From NCBI GenBank assembly GCA_038503075.1, contig JBCAML010000006.1, positions 1,116,001 to 1,180,000 of the forward strand: DNA of 64,000 nt, in the 5' to 3' direction. The notes beneath the pieces were generated by a model, which had not been told where the DNA came from, did no database searches, and was given only the letters and a program-made list of their open reading frames with translations. Origin of the DNA: Gyromitra esculenta (lineage: Eukaryota > Ascomycota > Pezizomycetes > Pezizales > Discinaceae). Positions within the stretch are counted from its first letter, which is position 1. Each line of letters begins with the position of its first letter. Below are positions 44,874 through 55,573 of the stretch, in pieces. Both the position numbers and the translations under genes were made by a program.

Positions 44874-46242
44874 CTACTCCAAAACCGCATACTTCAACAG
44901 CCTCTCCGGAATAGCCTTCGTTAAGCCTTTACTATCCAACCACTTCTTACTAAATAGCCTATCCGCATATCTATAAGCACCATCACACAGTATCGTCGCC
45001 ACGGTCTTCCCAGGCCCCAGTTTCTGCGCAACTTCATACGCAGCAACAACATTCAGAGCGGTACTAGCACCCATATATAGACCTTCCTCATCAAGCAGTC
45101 TGTATACCATGGCAATGCTTTTCTCGTCGCTGATGCTCAGCGAGTTATTAATTATCTTGATTTCAGGCTTCAAGTTATCTGTGACACGGCCCTGACCGAT
45201 TCCTTCGGTGATGGATGAGCCTGTGCGTTCGTTCAGCTTGCCGCCAGATGTGATGTAGGAGTGGAGAACGGAGCCAGGGGGGTCTGCGAGCCAGCATTCG
45301 GTGCGGCCGTCTGAGACTTCTTTGAGATAGCGGGTGACACCTGCAAGGGTTCCACCGGTGCCAGTTGCGCAGGTGAAGCCGTCAAGCTTGCCGGCGAGCT
45401 GGGCCCAGAGCTCAGGGCCAGTGGTTTCAATGTGGGCCCTCCGGTTGGCGGTGTTGTCGAATTGATCAGTCCACACAGCGTTATCGATGGATTCTGGAGA
45501 TGTTAGTGAGGGAAAGTGTGTGCGTTGGGGGTGGGGTGGAGGGGAAGTACCAGCGTGACGTTTGGCTTGATGGTTGTAGTTCTCAGGATTCTCGAATGGC
45601 ACTGTTATGGTTGGATCAGGATGTGTGATACGGCACTAAGTGTAGAAAAAAGTCTCGGCGCTACTTACCAGCTGGTACGGGATAAACCTCAGCACCAAGT
45701 AACCGTAACAAGTCAATCTTTCCCTGTGACTGAGTGTTTGGCATGTAAATTACGCATTTGTAGCCTGACCACCAATTAGCAACTTCAATACAAATTTTCA
45801 GGCAAGATGTCGCTCGGCCTACCCTTCGACCTGCAAACATGTGCAAGACCAATACCAGTGTTTCCAGCGGTACCTTCAACAACGGTGCCACCAGGCCGTA
45901 TCAGGCCCTTTTCCTCGGCTTCTTTGACGAGATAGAGAGCAGCACGGTCTTTCACGGAACCACCAGGATTCATGAACTCGGCTTTTCCAAAGATTTCGCA
46001 GCCCGTCTCCTCGCTGAGTTTATTCAGCCTTATTAACGGTGTGTTCCCAATTGCTGGAATATGTATTACCCCACATCAGCCATCTCTTCCGTGCCTCAGA
46101 CTGGTGATAAGAAGAGAAATGGGGAGAACAAACCCCCAACAAAACCATTTACGGTGCCTTGGGTTTTCGATACTCTCAGACAATACGGGTTCGCAGCCTC
46201 GGAGGCCGTCGCATATGCGCGGCGAAGACCCAGACGGAACAT
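44874..46242 (-). CDS. Cysteine synthase, probably mitochondrial
   Basis: Five exons (46242-46134, 46053-45823, 45764-45669, 45601-45551, 45493-44874) sum to 1107 nt, 368 aa. It is a PLP enzyme of the O-acetylserine sulfhydrylase type that makes cysteine from O-acetylserine and sulfide. The N-terminus ([14 protein letters not shown]) is Arg-rich and fits a mitochondrial presequence. Motifs: [13 protein letters not shown] (38-50), [11 protein letters not shown] with the PLP lysine at K71, TAGNTG (98-103) for substrate binding, and the glycine-rich TGTGGT phosphate loop. A C-terminal extension ([18 protein letters not shown]) is typical of the fungal branch that includes yeast Mcy1 and cysteine synthase 2-like proteins, so activity may differ from the canonical enzyme. 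The first donor (GTTTGT) is non-standard but the join restores VGAIGNTPL. Divergent from condensin YCG1 with 475 bp between starts. Confidence 0.93.
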
Positions 46243-46717
46243 CGTTGCTGCTGCTGGGATAGAGAAGGGGATGAGATGAGATTAGAGGGGGGTGAGGGGA
46301 GTGTGTATAACTGGGCAGAGGGAGGGGGGAGCGAAGGGCACGTGAGAGGCACGTCGGACTCTTAACTGCCGAGAAGCAAATCTCGATGCAAATTGCGGCG
46401 GAGGCTAATTAATGTAGATTGAATTTCGGGAAGCCTGATTGGTCGTGTGGGAGTGATCCATTGTGCGGCGGCAGGCGCGTTCTTGCCCTGCAGGAGATTC
46501 TTCTATCGTCATGCATTGGAGGGATGAGACATAGCGGGGTCGGATTTGATTAGATGGCGATGATTAGATCAAATCGTGCATGAGATAAGATAAGATTGTA
46601 CTATGATCCGTTGCTGCTGTTGTCGCACTTTGTTTACATCCGATAACTTCTCTGCTATCCACAGTCCACCCCCTCTCAATTCCACCACCACCACCACCAC
46701 CACCACCACCGCCTCCA
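46243..46717. other. Divergent promoter of cysteine synthase and YCG1
   Basis: 475 bp. Contains CACGTG-like GGGCACGTGAG at about 46337, a GGCGCGTT near 46476, and a (CCA) tract that runs to the YCG1 start. CACGTG is an E-box of the type used by sulfur regulators such as Cbf1 in yeast; its use here is inferred. Confidence 0.45.
46682..46711 (+). repeat. (CCA)n microsatellite before YCG1 start
   Basis: About ten CCA/CAC units end 6 bp before the ATG at 46718. It would be in the 5' UTR, right where scanning ribosomes approach the start codon. Confidence 0.9.
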
Positions 46718-49700
46718 ATGCCTGCAAAAGCGCCCGCCCCGCGTGCCCCACGGAACACCCGAGCTCCCACTAAACGAACCCGTGCTGCCCCGCCCGCTTC
46801 GCCACCACCCCAGCCCGCCTCACCGCCACCAGTCCCAGCGTACTCCACGTTACAGACCGCGATTGCGGGGGTGTTCGCTGCTGCACAGAAGACTACCGCC
46901 GGGCACCGAAAACTGGTGATTAATCTGCGGTCAACATATGAGCAGTGTCTAAGTGGTACTGGATCAGTAGGATCCACAGTCCCAAGTGGAGGACAGAAGG
47001 GGGAGAGGGCGTTCGTGAAGGAGTTCTGCCGCTTTTTGAACCGAATCTTGGTGGTTAAGAAGAGTGAGGTTGTTGGAGATCGGTGTTTAAGGTTTGCAGA
47101 TTTATTCGTTAGGGGGCTGTTGGAGAAAGGTGAGACTTGGACTATACATGAGTTCTGGAATCCATCAAGAGCACTGAGCTGATCCATGAATATAGACAAG
47201 CCTAAAGAGAAGTCGAAAAAAAACTCCCAAGCTACAGGCGAGCAGCCCGAAGAGGAGGGGGAGGAGGAGGAGGAAGAAAATGATGAAGAATTCAAGCCCA
47301 AACCACCCCACCGTTTTGTCCTTGCCCTTCTCTCCCATCTACACCCACTTCTCTCGTCGGCGGAGAAGAGTGTACGATATCGCACCTCACAGCTCATTGC
47401 TCTCCTCCTCACAAATACCCTCCCGGAATTCCCATTCGATTATTCAGACGTCTCCCACAGCATATTTTTTACCGTTCGATCCGAGCTTGCAAAACGCATG
47501 AAAGATAAAGAGGCAGTTGTGCGAGTCCAAGCCGCCCTCGGGTTAGCCCGACTAATGGAAATGGGAGTCGGTGAAGGCGACGATGAAGAAGATGACGACG
47601 AAAGACTCGCCAAAGGCGAAGCTCTAATAATCCTCATAGACGCCATGCAGAACGACCCTAGCGCGTGAGTTTCGAAATGCAAAATTTAGGGGGCGGAAAA
47701 AATCCAACCAAGCTAACATCCGCCTCAGTGACGTCCGACGCACAATTCTCCACAACGTTTCTGCAACCCCCAGCTCTCTTGCATATCTCCTCGAGCGTGC
47801 TCGCGACGTTGATACCGCTACCCGCCGCTCAGTCTTCACGCACCTCCTCCCCACCATCGGCGACTTCCGCCACCTCTCCATCAGCATGCGCGAAAAGCTC
47901 CTCCGCTGGGGCCTCAACGACCGTGACGAGTCTGTGCGTATCGCTGCACGAAAAATCTTTAACTACCGTTGGGTTGAAGACGCTGGCGGTGACCTCCTCG
48001 AGGTTCTCGAGCGTCTCGACGTCACCGGAGATGGTGTAGAAGGGGGCGTGAAGGAGCTAGCACTAAAGGGATTCTGGAACGAACGTAAAGACGTCGTAGA
48101 GCAGATCATGTTCGACGACGAATACTTTGAGCATCTAAGCGCCGAATCCTCATTCCTAGCACGCAGCTTCAACGACTTCTGTAGGTCCTCGTCGGACGCA
48201 CAGAAGATGCAGGAAGTCCTCGAGGAGAAGATGCCTGAGGTTACCAAATTGGCGTTCTATCTCCAGCGCTACCTCAATAAACTTGTTGCGGCGCTTGAGG
48301 GCGATCACGATGAGGCCGCAGAGCTTGAGTTTATCGTTACGCAGATGCTCATGATTGCTGCGCGTACGGATTATGGCGATGAAATTGGGCGCAGGAAGAT
48401 GTTTGCGTTGTTGCGCGAGAGCTTGGGTATCCCCGAACTGACCGAGGGCGTTACAAAACTTGTTGTTGAGTGTCTTGAGAAATTGAGTATGGGAGAAGGC
48501 GATTTCTGTATGCTGGTTCTTGAGGTTATTGCGGAAATTCATGATCGGATTGTGGAGGATGATGGAGAGACGCCGGATGGCGATGAGGTTGGGAATGAGA
48601 GTTTTCACTCGGCGCAGAGTGATATAGATGATGAATCAGATACTATCACGGTTAAGCCTGCTTCGTCGAAGAAGGGGAGAGGAAAGGAGGCGGTTGGCAA
48701 GGCGAAAAGGAGTAAACTGCCTCCACAGCAAGGCGAGGATGTGGATATGATGGATGTGGATATGATGGACGTTGATGAAGAGGTTGAGGAAGAAGATGAG
48801 GAAGAAGCCGCGGAAACGAAGGCTCTTAAAGAGGTGATGATCAATCTGAAGTGCTTGCATATCGCGCAGTGCATGCTGGAGCATATTGAGGGAAGCTTAA
48901 AGCAGAACACGCATCTCGTAACGATGTTGAACGGGTTAATCGTGCCCGCTGTTCGAAGCCACGAAGCACCGGTTCGAGAACGAGCACTGAGGTGTCTTGG
49001 ACTCAGCTGCTTGCTGGACCGTGTATGTTACCTCCTCCTATCTTCCTGTTCAAAATATCACTGACCCTATTTTTGCAGACCCTTGCTGAAGAGAACTTAA
49101 CCCTCTTCGCCCACTGCCTCAACAAAGGTCACGACGTCCTCCAAATCGAAGCCCTCCATATCATGTCCGACATCCTCGCCACGCATGGTGCCGCCATCTT
49201 TGATGGCGAATCTTGCGCCGTAGAACAACGCGCCCTCTATCGCATGTTCGCCAAGGGCCTTAGGAACCACGACGCAATGGAAGTACAAGCCACCGCGGCT
49301 GAGGTCGTTTGTAAGCTCATGCTCGCACAGGTTATTAAAGATGAAGAACTGCTCAAGGTTCTGGTGGTGGTATATTTTGATCCAGGGACTGGGGATAACC
49401 ATAGCCTGCGCCAGATCCTTACGTATTTCTTTCCAGTGTACTGTCACTCGAGACCCGAGAACCAGAGCCGCATGATGAAGGTTATGGTGCCTACGATTCA
49501 TGCGTTGATGTTACTGCATGAGGGACTTGGGGAAGAAGAAGAGATGGTTAGTCCTACAGTGATTGCGAGCCAGTTGGCAGATTGGACGGATCCGAGAAAG
49601 AATGTAGGAGGTGGCGTACAAGCGGGTCGCGGAGGCATTGAGGAGAAGATTGTGGACCCGAATGTGCAAGTTGAGCTGGCGGGTGAGGTTTTAGAGAGGC

Positions 49701-50268
49701 TTAGAGGGGGTGGGTGTAGTAGTAAGTTTTCCTCTTTCTTTTTGCTGCTGGGAAGGCCATTCATGAAATATCACTCGGATAAATTGTGCTGACTATGATT
49801 GCAGAGGAGGAAAGAAAAGTTCTTATTACTTTGCTTGGGAAACTTTATATTCCTGCAGATGCGGATCCTGAAAAGCTACGTAGCGTATATGAACTTGTTG
49901 CACAGGCTATTGAGGACAAGATTGCTGGAGACGCACCCTCCAGGAATGTGCTGAATAAGCTAGAGGTTTCACTCGGCAAGATTGTGGGAGATTTGGCAGA
50001 GGCTGGGCGCGAGGAGACTACGATTGCTGGTTCTGTAGCCGGCGATGACACTGACGCTGGAACTGAGACTGGTGCAGAAACAGAAGGAGAAGCAAGAACT
50101 GTTACGAAACGGGAAGAGGACCAAGAGAGCGAAGTAGAGGGATCGATTGCTACCGCCAAAGAAGGAGAGGAAACAGAGGAAGATGATGACGAGGGAGATG
50201 TGACGATTAGACAAGGCGACGCTATGGATAAGGACGCGCCTGGGTCTGAAGATGAAAACGAACTATAG
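46718..50268 (+). CDS. YCG1: Condensin complex subunit 3 (CAP-G)
   Basis: Five exons (46718-47129, 47196-47664, 47729-49022, 49079-49721, 49805-50268) sum to 3282 nt, 1093 aa. Ycg1/CAP-G is a HEAT-repeat subunit of condensin that binds DNA together with the kleisin Brn1. The N-terminus is Pro/Ala/Arg-rich. The HEAT region shows YSTLQTAIAGVFAAAQKTTAGHRKLV, AFVKEFCRFLNRILVVKKSE, EKSVRYRTSQLIALLL, and the diagnostic KEAVVRVQAALGLARLM and RDVDTATRRSVFTHLLP helices. RHLSISMREKLLRWGLNDR is a strong condensin signature. Acidic linkers split the HEAT blocks (MMDVDMMDVDEEVEEEDEEE near the middle) and the C-terminus is acidic. Intron 4 carries a copy of the 16-bp dispersed word. The first intron sits in an acidic, poorly conserved region and is the least certain join. 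Confidence 0.95.
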
Positions 50269-53200
50269 TTAACGTATAACGTTCTGTTTGGCTGTTTTAG
50301 CGTTTTTAAATTTGTTTTATATCTTCTTTCGGGTGGTTTTTATATGATGGGCTAGGGAATGGATGGTGTCATAGGTTGTTTACGCTCTATCATTACACTC
50401 TTTATACATCTAGGAAGAGTGAATTAATCTTGCTTTTTATAACGAGCCCTAAACTGTATTCGTCCCCTAACTTGTTCCCGTTTTCACCACCTCCTAGTAG
50501 CTTTGATGAGGGCATATGATGATAATCGCTATAAAATCTAGCCACACAAGAGGGATAGCGACTCTTTCTCACCGATCGAATCGATGTTACGGGAGATATC
50601 TACATGATCCCTATCATGATAGGTAAAGTGCCAGGCGTCTGGTAGCACTGAGGAGGTACTAAGCTATTCATGGACACTCACTCAATCGGATGACCGATCG
50701 ATGATACAAGATCGGTTCTTTCCGAAAAAGCCCCTCCTCCCACACTCATTGAGCGGGGGCGTAGAAACACAAGTTCTGCGTGTAGAGGGAAATTAATAGT
50801 TTAGGCAATTGTTAGCAAGAATGAGCCTTGGCCATGTAACACGGTGTGGTCATGGGGGAGTAATGTTTATTAAGTACAACAGCGATGCCAGCAATTCAAA
50901 GTTGCAGTCTATGTAGTTCCGGGCCTGATTGAAAAGGGCCGTGAAAGTAATAAATTAGGAGACGCCATTTATAAATTCCAGAATCCTGTTTCCAGATATT
51001 GGTATTGACGAGATTCCTAACATCCGTCACTAGCGTGACCACGCCTTTAATTAGACCGAGACCGGATTCTTCCAGCAAAAGGGTTTTCTGCCAAGTCTTC
51101 AAAATCGTACGTTTCTGGGCGCTGGGCGTGCAATATTTCTTGAAGAGCGGTACGTATGGGCTGACATAAACACCCATTGCTGGGATTAATTGCTCGATAT
51201 CTTGGTACATTTCCCTTTTGGGCAGTTGCCGGTACGGTCTTGCAGATCAAGTTGCCTGGACTGATACCTGCATTGAGATTCTATCATAGATCTCACCCAC
51301 GGCACTCTTACAGATGAGCGATAAATGCGAGACATTTATGGAAGAATCTGCCGTCGTATACTATAGATCCTCTTGGTAATCCGTATGAAAGCTCGCGAGC
51401 ATGGGAGAGAATCTAGTTTTTTTTTGTCTATTTCGAAGCTGTATTTAGTGCCAAGATATACTTTACCACATGATGGGAGGAGAATGGGGCCACTACATAC
51501 GTGTAGTAACCTACATGTAGCCATAGAAAAAACTGATGCTCGAGAGACTTAACCCAACAGTCATACTTGTGCTCACCAGATTATCAATTCAGATCTCACC
51601 ACAATTTAATCAATAGGTACAGCAGATGCTATATAGAGTCATGATAAAATTTATAACCGTGTTAATCCAATATTGAAATAAGGGTGTGATCACGTGTACC
51701 TATTCCTGGTGAAACCTGGTTGAAAGGAGGAGAGAAGAGAGCTAGTGATAACGAGACTGAAGAGCGTCTTAACAATTTAGCAAAGCGTTCATATAATAAA
51801 TAGCTATAGACTTGTATTTGCCAAGAGTAATTTGTGCCATAGGCCGGGAGAGACCTGAAAACACTAACTTGAATGTAGTGCTCGCAGTATTACGATCACC
51901 TCAAGCCGGGATAGTGATTAGAAGAATAGAAGTTTTATATCCCCACTGCCAGTGCTTTTCTTTTGTCTCCTCGCTGCTATGATGATGCTCGGATGTGGGG
52001 GAGAGCTCATGAAAACTACTTGGATATTTAAGCCAGTTGCTCGAGTTCCAGCAACAGGTACCTACCTAAAAGCTACCTATTGTAGTATACACGTGCTCTG
52101 CGACCACGTTTTGTTGAATAGATGCAGGTGCAGGCGCTCCATTTATAGAAGGCTGATGTTCTGGGAACGATACTTAGTCCTCGCTATAACTAAGATTTAT
52201 TTAAAGTTTCAAACAATCCCTTGAACGATCTGGCCGGCGCTATCTTCCGACATGTACGTACGGCTGTATTCGTCTCGATAGGATATCTAACAAATATTCA
52301 GTCCTCATTCAAATTGGTTGGCTAGACCCGATCTGTAGAGCGGTGAAGGTACAATAATCACATTGATTACAAAAGCAATAAACTCTGCGCAAGCGCTATG
52401 CGTGAATTCCAGGCCCTCTACTATAGCTCTAGTATTAGCCTCGAGGGCAATAATATTCCATACCTCACTGGCATACCTAGACAAAATAAACGCACAGAAT
52501 AGGGTATATCCTGGTAATAGCTGTGCGGACCCTGTTGAGAGCCGGGTCCTGGAACACATCTTTTAAGCGCTGACGAGTTCCTAGCTAAATGGGTAAGCAC
52601 ATCGCCGATATTTAACCTTATCTTTGTACTGAAGCGACATGCACAAAAATAAACCTTCCCCTAGATCTAGATCTGGCTCCCGAGGCCAAACCTCGTTTCG
52701 TTTCACTCTGCTTTCCTTCATTCCTTGTTTCCCGCCGAGATACGTGGTATCAGTGAGTGGTGGTGGGGTGGGTATACAAGAGCCTATAACCAAAATACCG
52801 GGTCTTGACCAAAGACATCTGAACTGATTGCGTACGAATACGTGGAGTTCAGATTTGCGGTGTTCAAGGAAGGATTACTGATCACTCCCCAATTAGAGAC
52901 TCTGGAACGCGAAACACTTTTCTTGAAACGAATTGCGAGATGAGTAAATATATAAGGCTGATGCTAAAATTGTCCTCGCGTACCGTAATGATCATTTTCC
53001 CATGCCTTTGCGGGCAGGCTGAACATACAGGCGTGATCTATGCATATCAGACCTGGCCAGCCGTAGACTCTCCCCCCTTCTTGCCAAGCGATATTTCTCC
53101 CTCGTACCACAAGCAGCCGAAACGGAGGACGGCCTAATCACACAAAGTGTTCAGAGCATATTTACATTCAGGATTCGGAGTTGTTATACGACTCTTCTTA

Positions 53201-53800
53201 ACCCATGTCTATTGGGAATTCGACGGCCGGATAATACTAAGGGTACTTGTTTCATCTTTGGAAGTATCACCCCCAGATCCCCACTCACGGTTGTACGTAA
53301 GCCATAGAGGACGGCGTCTACAAGTGTTAACCAGAATTATTGATGCTGGGAGCACAAGCTGAAGTGTCTACTATTTACACGACATTGTAATGCAGAGTTT
53401 AGCAAAATACAGCGAGTGATGTCATATGACTGTGCTATTAAAACATGAGATGTACGCGAACATATCGGTAAGGCCTAGGGGAAAGCAAAAAGGAAAAGAT
53501 GCAGCGTTTCAAAAAGATACAACCACCCAACCAAAGCCAGCCAACAAAGAAAAGCCAATAGACAGAGGAATACCCCGCGTGAAAAAGATTATAAATAGAA
53601 ATCGCTCCATATCGCTTGCCATGCTGATTGCTTAACGAAAACGACAATCAATAGGAAGGGGAAAATAGAAAAAGAAGTAAAGATAAACTCCCAAACTACC
53701 TGGCTACTCCAATAGCAAATGGAAAAATGAGCAAGAATGGTTGGAACCAACGTGTTCAGAGAAAAAGTAAAAAAGTAAAAATTTACACTCCGTGAACACA
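50269..53800. other. Gene-poor stretch, about 3.5 kb
   Basis: Apart from a possible relic at 50896-51210, no gene is supported. One TACATGTA lies at 51512-51519. Short frames across 51950-53640 lack domains. Confidence 0.5.
50896..51210 (-). pseudogene. Possible gene relic, unrecognised
   Basis: 104-aa frame with a protein-like, amphipathic pattern (IPAMGVYVSPYVPLFKKY, then TWQKTLLLEESGLGLIKGVVTLV). No family is recognised, the C-terminal part is less convincing, and there is an overlapping frame of similar length. It may be an exon of a decayed gene or chance. Confidence 0.2.
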
Positions 53801-55573
53801 TCATCTCCACAGATCCGATCTACTCGATCGTTTCGACTTTGCCCCGGAGCCGGAGCCGGAGCCGGGCACAGTCAATAGACTTCCTCTATTATCGTTTTCA
53901 AAATCGGGCGCAAAAATAGTACTTCTGGGCCTCCCATAGATAGGACTAACGAGTAAGTTTCCGTTTCCAATTGTCCCTACTCTGTATTTTGTCCAGTCCA
54001 TGTGGTCAAGTCCCTTCTCGTAAACTGTCATTCTCTGTGTCCACCCACTGGTTGCAAAAACGCCAGCAGTGGTGCGGTCGCTCTGGAGACGCTGGTGAAA
54101 CGTAGTTTCCCGTACGTAGAGATTAACCAGTGAGGGCAGGCCACCGTCCCAGAGAGATTCCGAGAGGTAGGCGTAGTAACTGGGAGACGGTTTTGAAATC
54201 TTGGAGTCATTGTCGATGATTTCATACGTGAGGCTTGTGAGTGATTGAGATGCAAGTAGATGAACATCGGTTCTCGGTATAGTTCGGGCGATGGTTTCGC
54301 GAACTGAGAGAGAGGTGAGGGATGTTGCCTGGAGTAGAATCCGATAAAGTAGGTGTGCAGGGATGGGGGTGTTAGTGAGGGTGAGGGATTCAAGCGTTTG
54401 TGAGACCTCCGGGCGAGAGAGGTAGTTGCTCAAGCCGTCAATCGTGATGCTAGTCTCGCCTTCCAGTTCCAGGTGCCTTACAACAGGGAACTTGCCGATT
54501 TCGAACGCGGGGTCGAAAACATCGTCAGTCGTCCAATCCATTCCCTTGAGCTTTAGGTGTTTCAAGTTCGGTAGAGAAGCGAGAACCTGCACTAGGTTTT
54601 CATTCTCAACCTTCACACCCGATAACTCAACAACCTCCAATGACATCCACGGCGGCTCGACCCATAAGTCCACAAAGTTCTTCTCGGATCCCGTTACCCA
54701 AGCCATCTTTCGCAGATCAGGACACCGCGTGTAGAGAATTGCCTTTAGCGACGCGCAAGAGGGATCGTCGTGGTAGATACCGTCAGGTAGGTCCACATAT
54801 CGTAAATTCGGCAACAAGGACACTAGACGAGCCAGATCCTGCTTACACGTTTCCCGCGTCATGTATGGAATCTTTAACAGCCAAACGAGCGACGCGATGG
54901 ATTCTCTCTCCTGGAACGTTCTGTACAACAATCGCATTCGCTGCTCTGGAATTTCTAGCGGTGAGCTCTGCTTCTGGAAGAATGAACTCCGTTTCCGCCT
55001 CGTCTGAAGCTCGCCTTCCATCCCGCAATAGTGAACAGTATCAAGTCTTATGCTGCGATACTGGAGCAATCGAGCCGCTTGATGCCATTCCTTGCAAACG
55101 AGGCTCACCCGTGCGAGGTCTCTCATGTCGCAAAGCATACATCCTCCTGATTCTGTGATGCTGTTTTCCGCAGATTCGTAGGAATGATCAAGAGCATGGG
55201 GACAGATAAAAGAGAATATAGCAAGTAGCACTTCTGGGGGTGCTCGTGCAGCAGCAGAAGATTGTTTTGAGCTACTATTGTAGACAGAAATCGATGATGC
55301 GTTATAATTGTTCGAGTAGGTAGCGGGGTTCGAGTCGGGGTTGGGGTTGGAAGCTGAGTTAGTGCGAGAATGTCGTTGACGCGATTTCTGAGACCTGAGG
55401 AGGACGATGAGGCGTTTAAAGAAGTTCATGTCGCCGGAGGAGGACCGGGCTCTGGTGGCGGCCACGGTTTGCATGGAAACAGCAACAACGAAGAGATTCA
55501 AAAATGAACAACAAGAAGATTGAGGGGAGGGAAAACGAAGACTAAGTAGCTCGAGTGGAGGAGGCACAGGCAA
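53801..55573 (-). CDS. F-box/leucine-rich-repeat protein
   Basis: Single exon, up to 590 aa. A Ser/Asn-rich N-terminal region precedes an F-box at about 110-180 (APPEVLLAIFSFICPHAL, MRDLARVSLVCKEWHQAARLLQYRSIRLD). A CxxC (CMLCDM) sits within the insert of the F-box, as in a conserved Pezizomycotina F-box family. LRR-type repeats follow (LVSLLPNLRYVDLPDGIY, LEVVELSGVKVENENLVQVLASLPNLKHLKLKG, VVRHLELEG, LESLTLTNTPIPAHLL). Likely an SCF ubiquitin-ligase receptor. The C-terminus has a GSGSGSG run, encoded by a hexamer repeat, and a basic end. The true start may be Met34 or Met49 (MNFFKRLIVLLRS, at 55429), which looks more like related proteins; the first 48 residues resemble translated leader. 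Confidence 0.88.
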   Translation of the reverse strand: MPVPPPLELLSLRFPSPQSSCCSFLNLFVVAVSMQTVAATRARSSSGDMNFFKRLIVLLRSQKSRQRHSRTNSASNPNPDSNPATYSNNYNASSISVYNSSSKQSSAAARAPPEVLLAIFSFICPHALDHSYESAENSITESGGCMLCDMRDLARVSLVCKEWHQAARLLQYRSIRLDTVHYCGMEGELQTRRKRSSFFQKQSSPLEIPEQRMRLLYRTFQERESIASLVWLLKIPYMTRETCKQDLARLVSLLPNLRYVDLPDGIYHDDPSCASLKAILYTRCPDLRKMAWVTGSEKNFVDLWVEPPWMSLEVVELSGVKVENENLVQVLASLPNLKHLKLKGMDWTTDDVFDPAFEIGKFPVVRHLELEGETSITIDGLSNYLSRPEVSQTLESLTLTNTPIPAHLLYRILLQATSLTSLSVRETIARTIPRTDVHLLASQSLTSLTYEIIDNDSKISKPSPSYYAYLSESLWDGGLPSLVNLYVRETTFHQRLQSDRTTAGVFATSGWTQRMTVYEKGLDHMDWTKYRVGTIGNGNLLVSPIYGRPRSTIFAPDFENDNRGSLLTVPGSGSGSGAKSKRSSRSDLWR

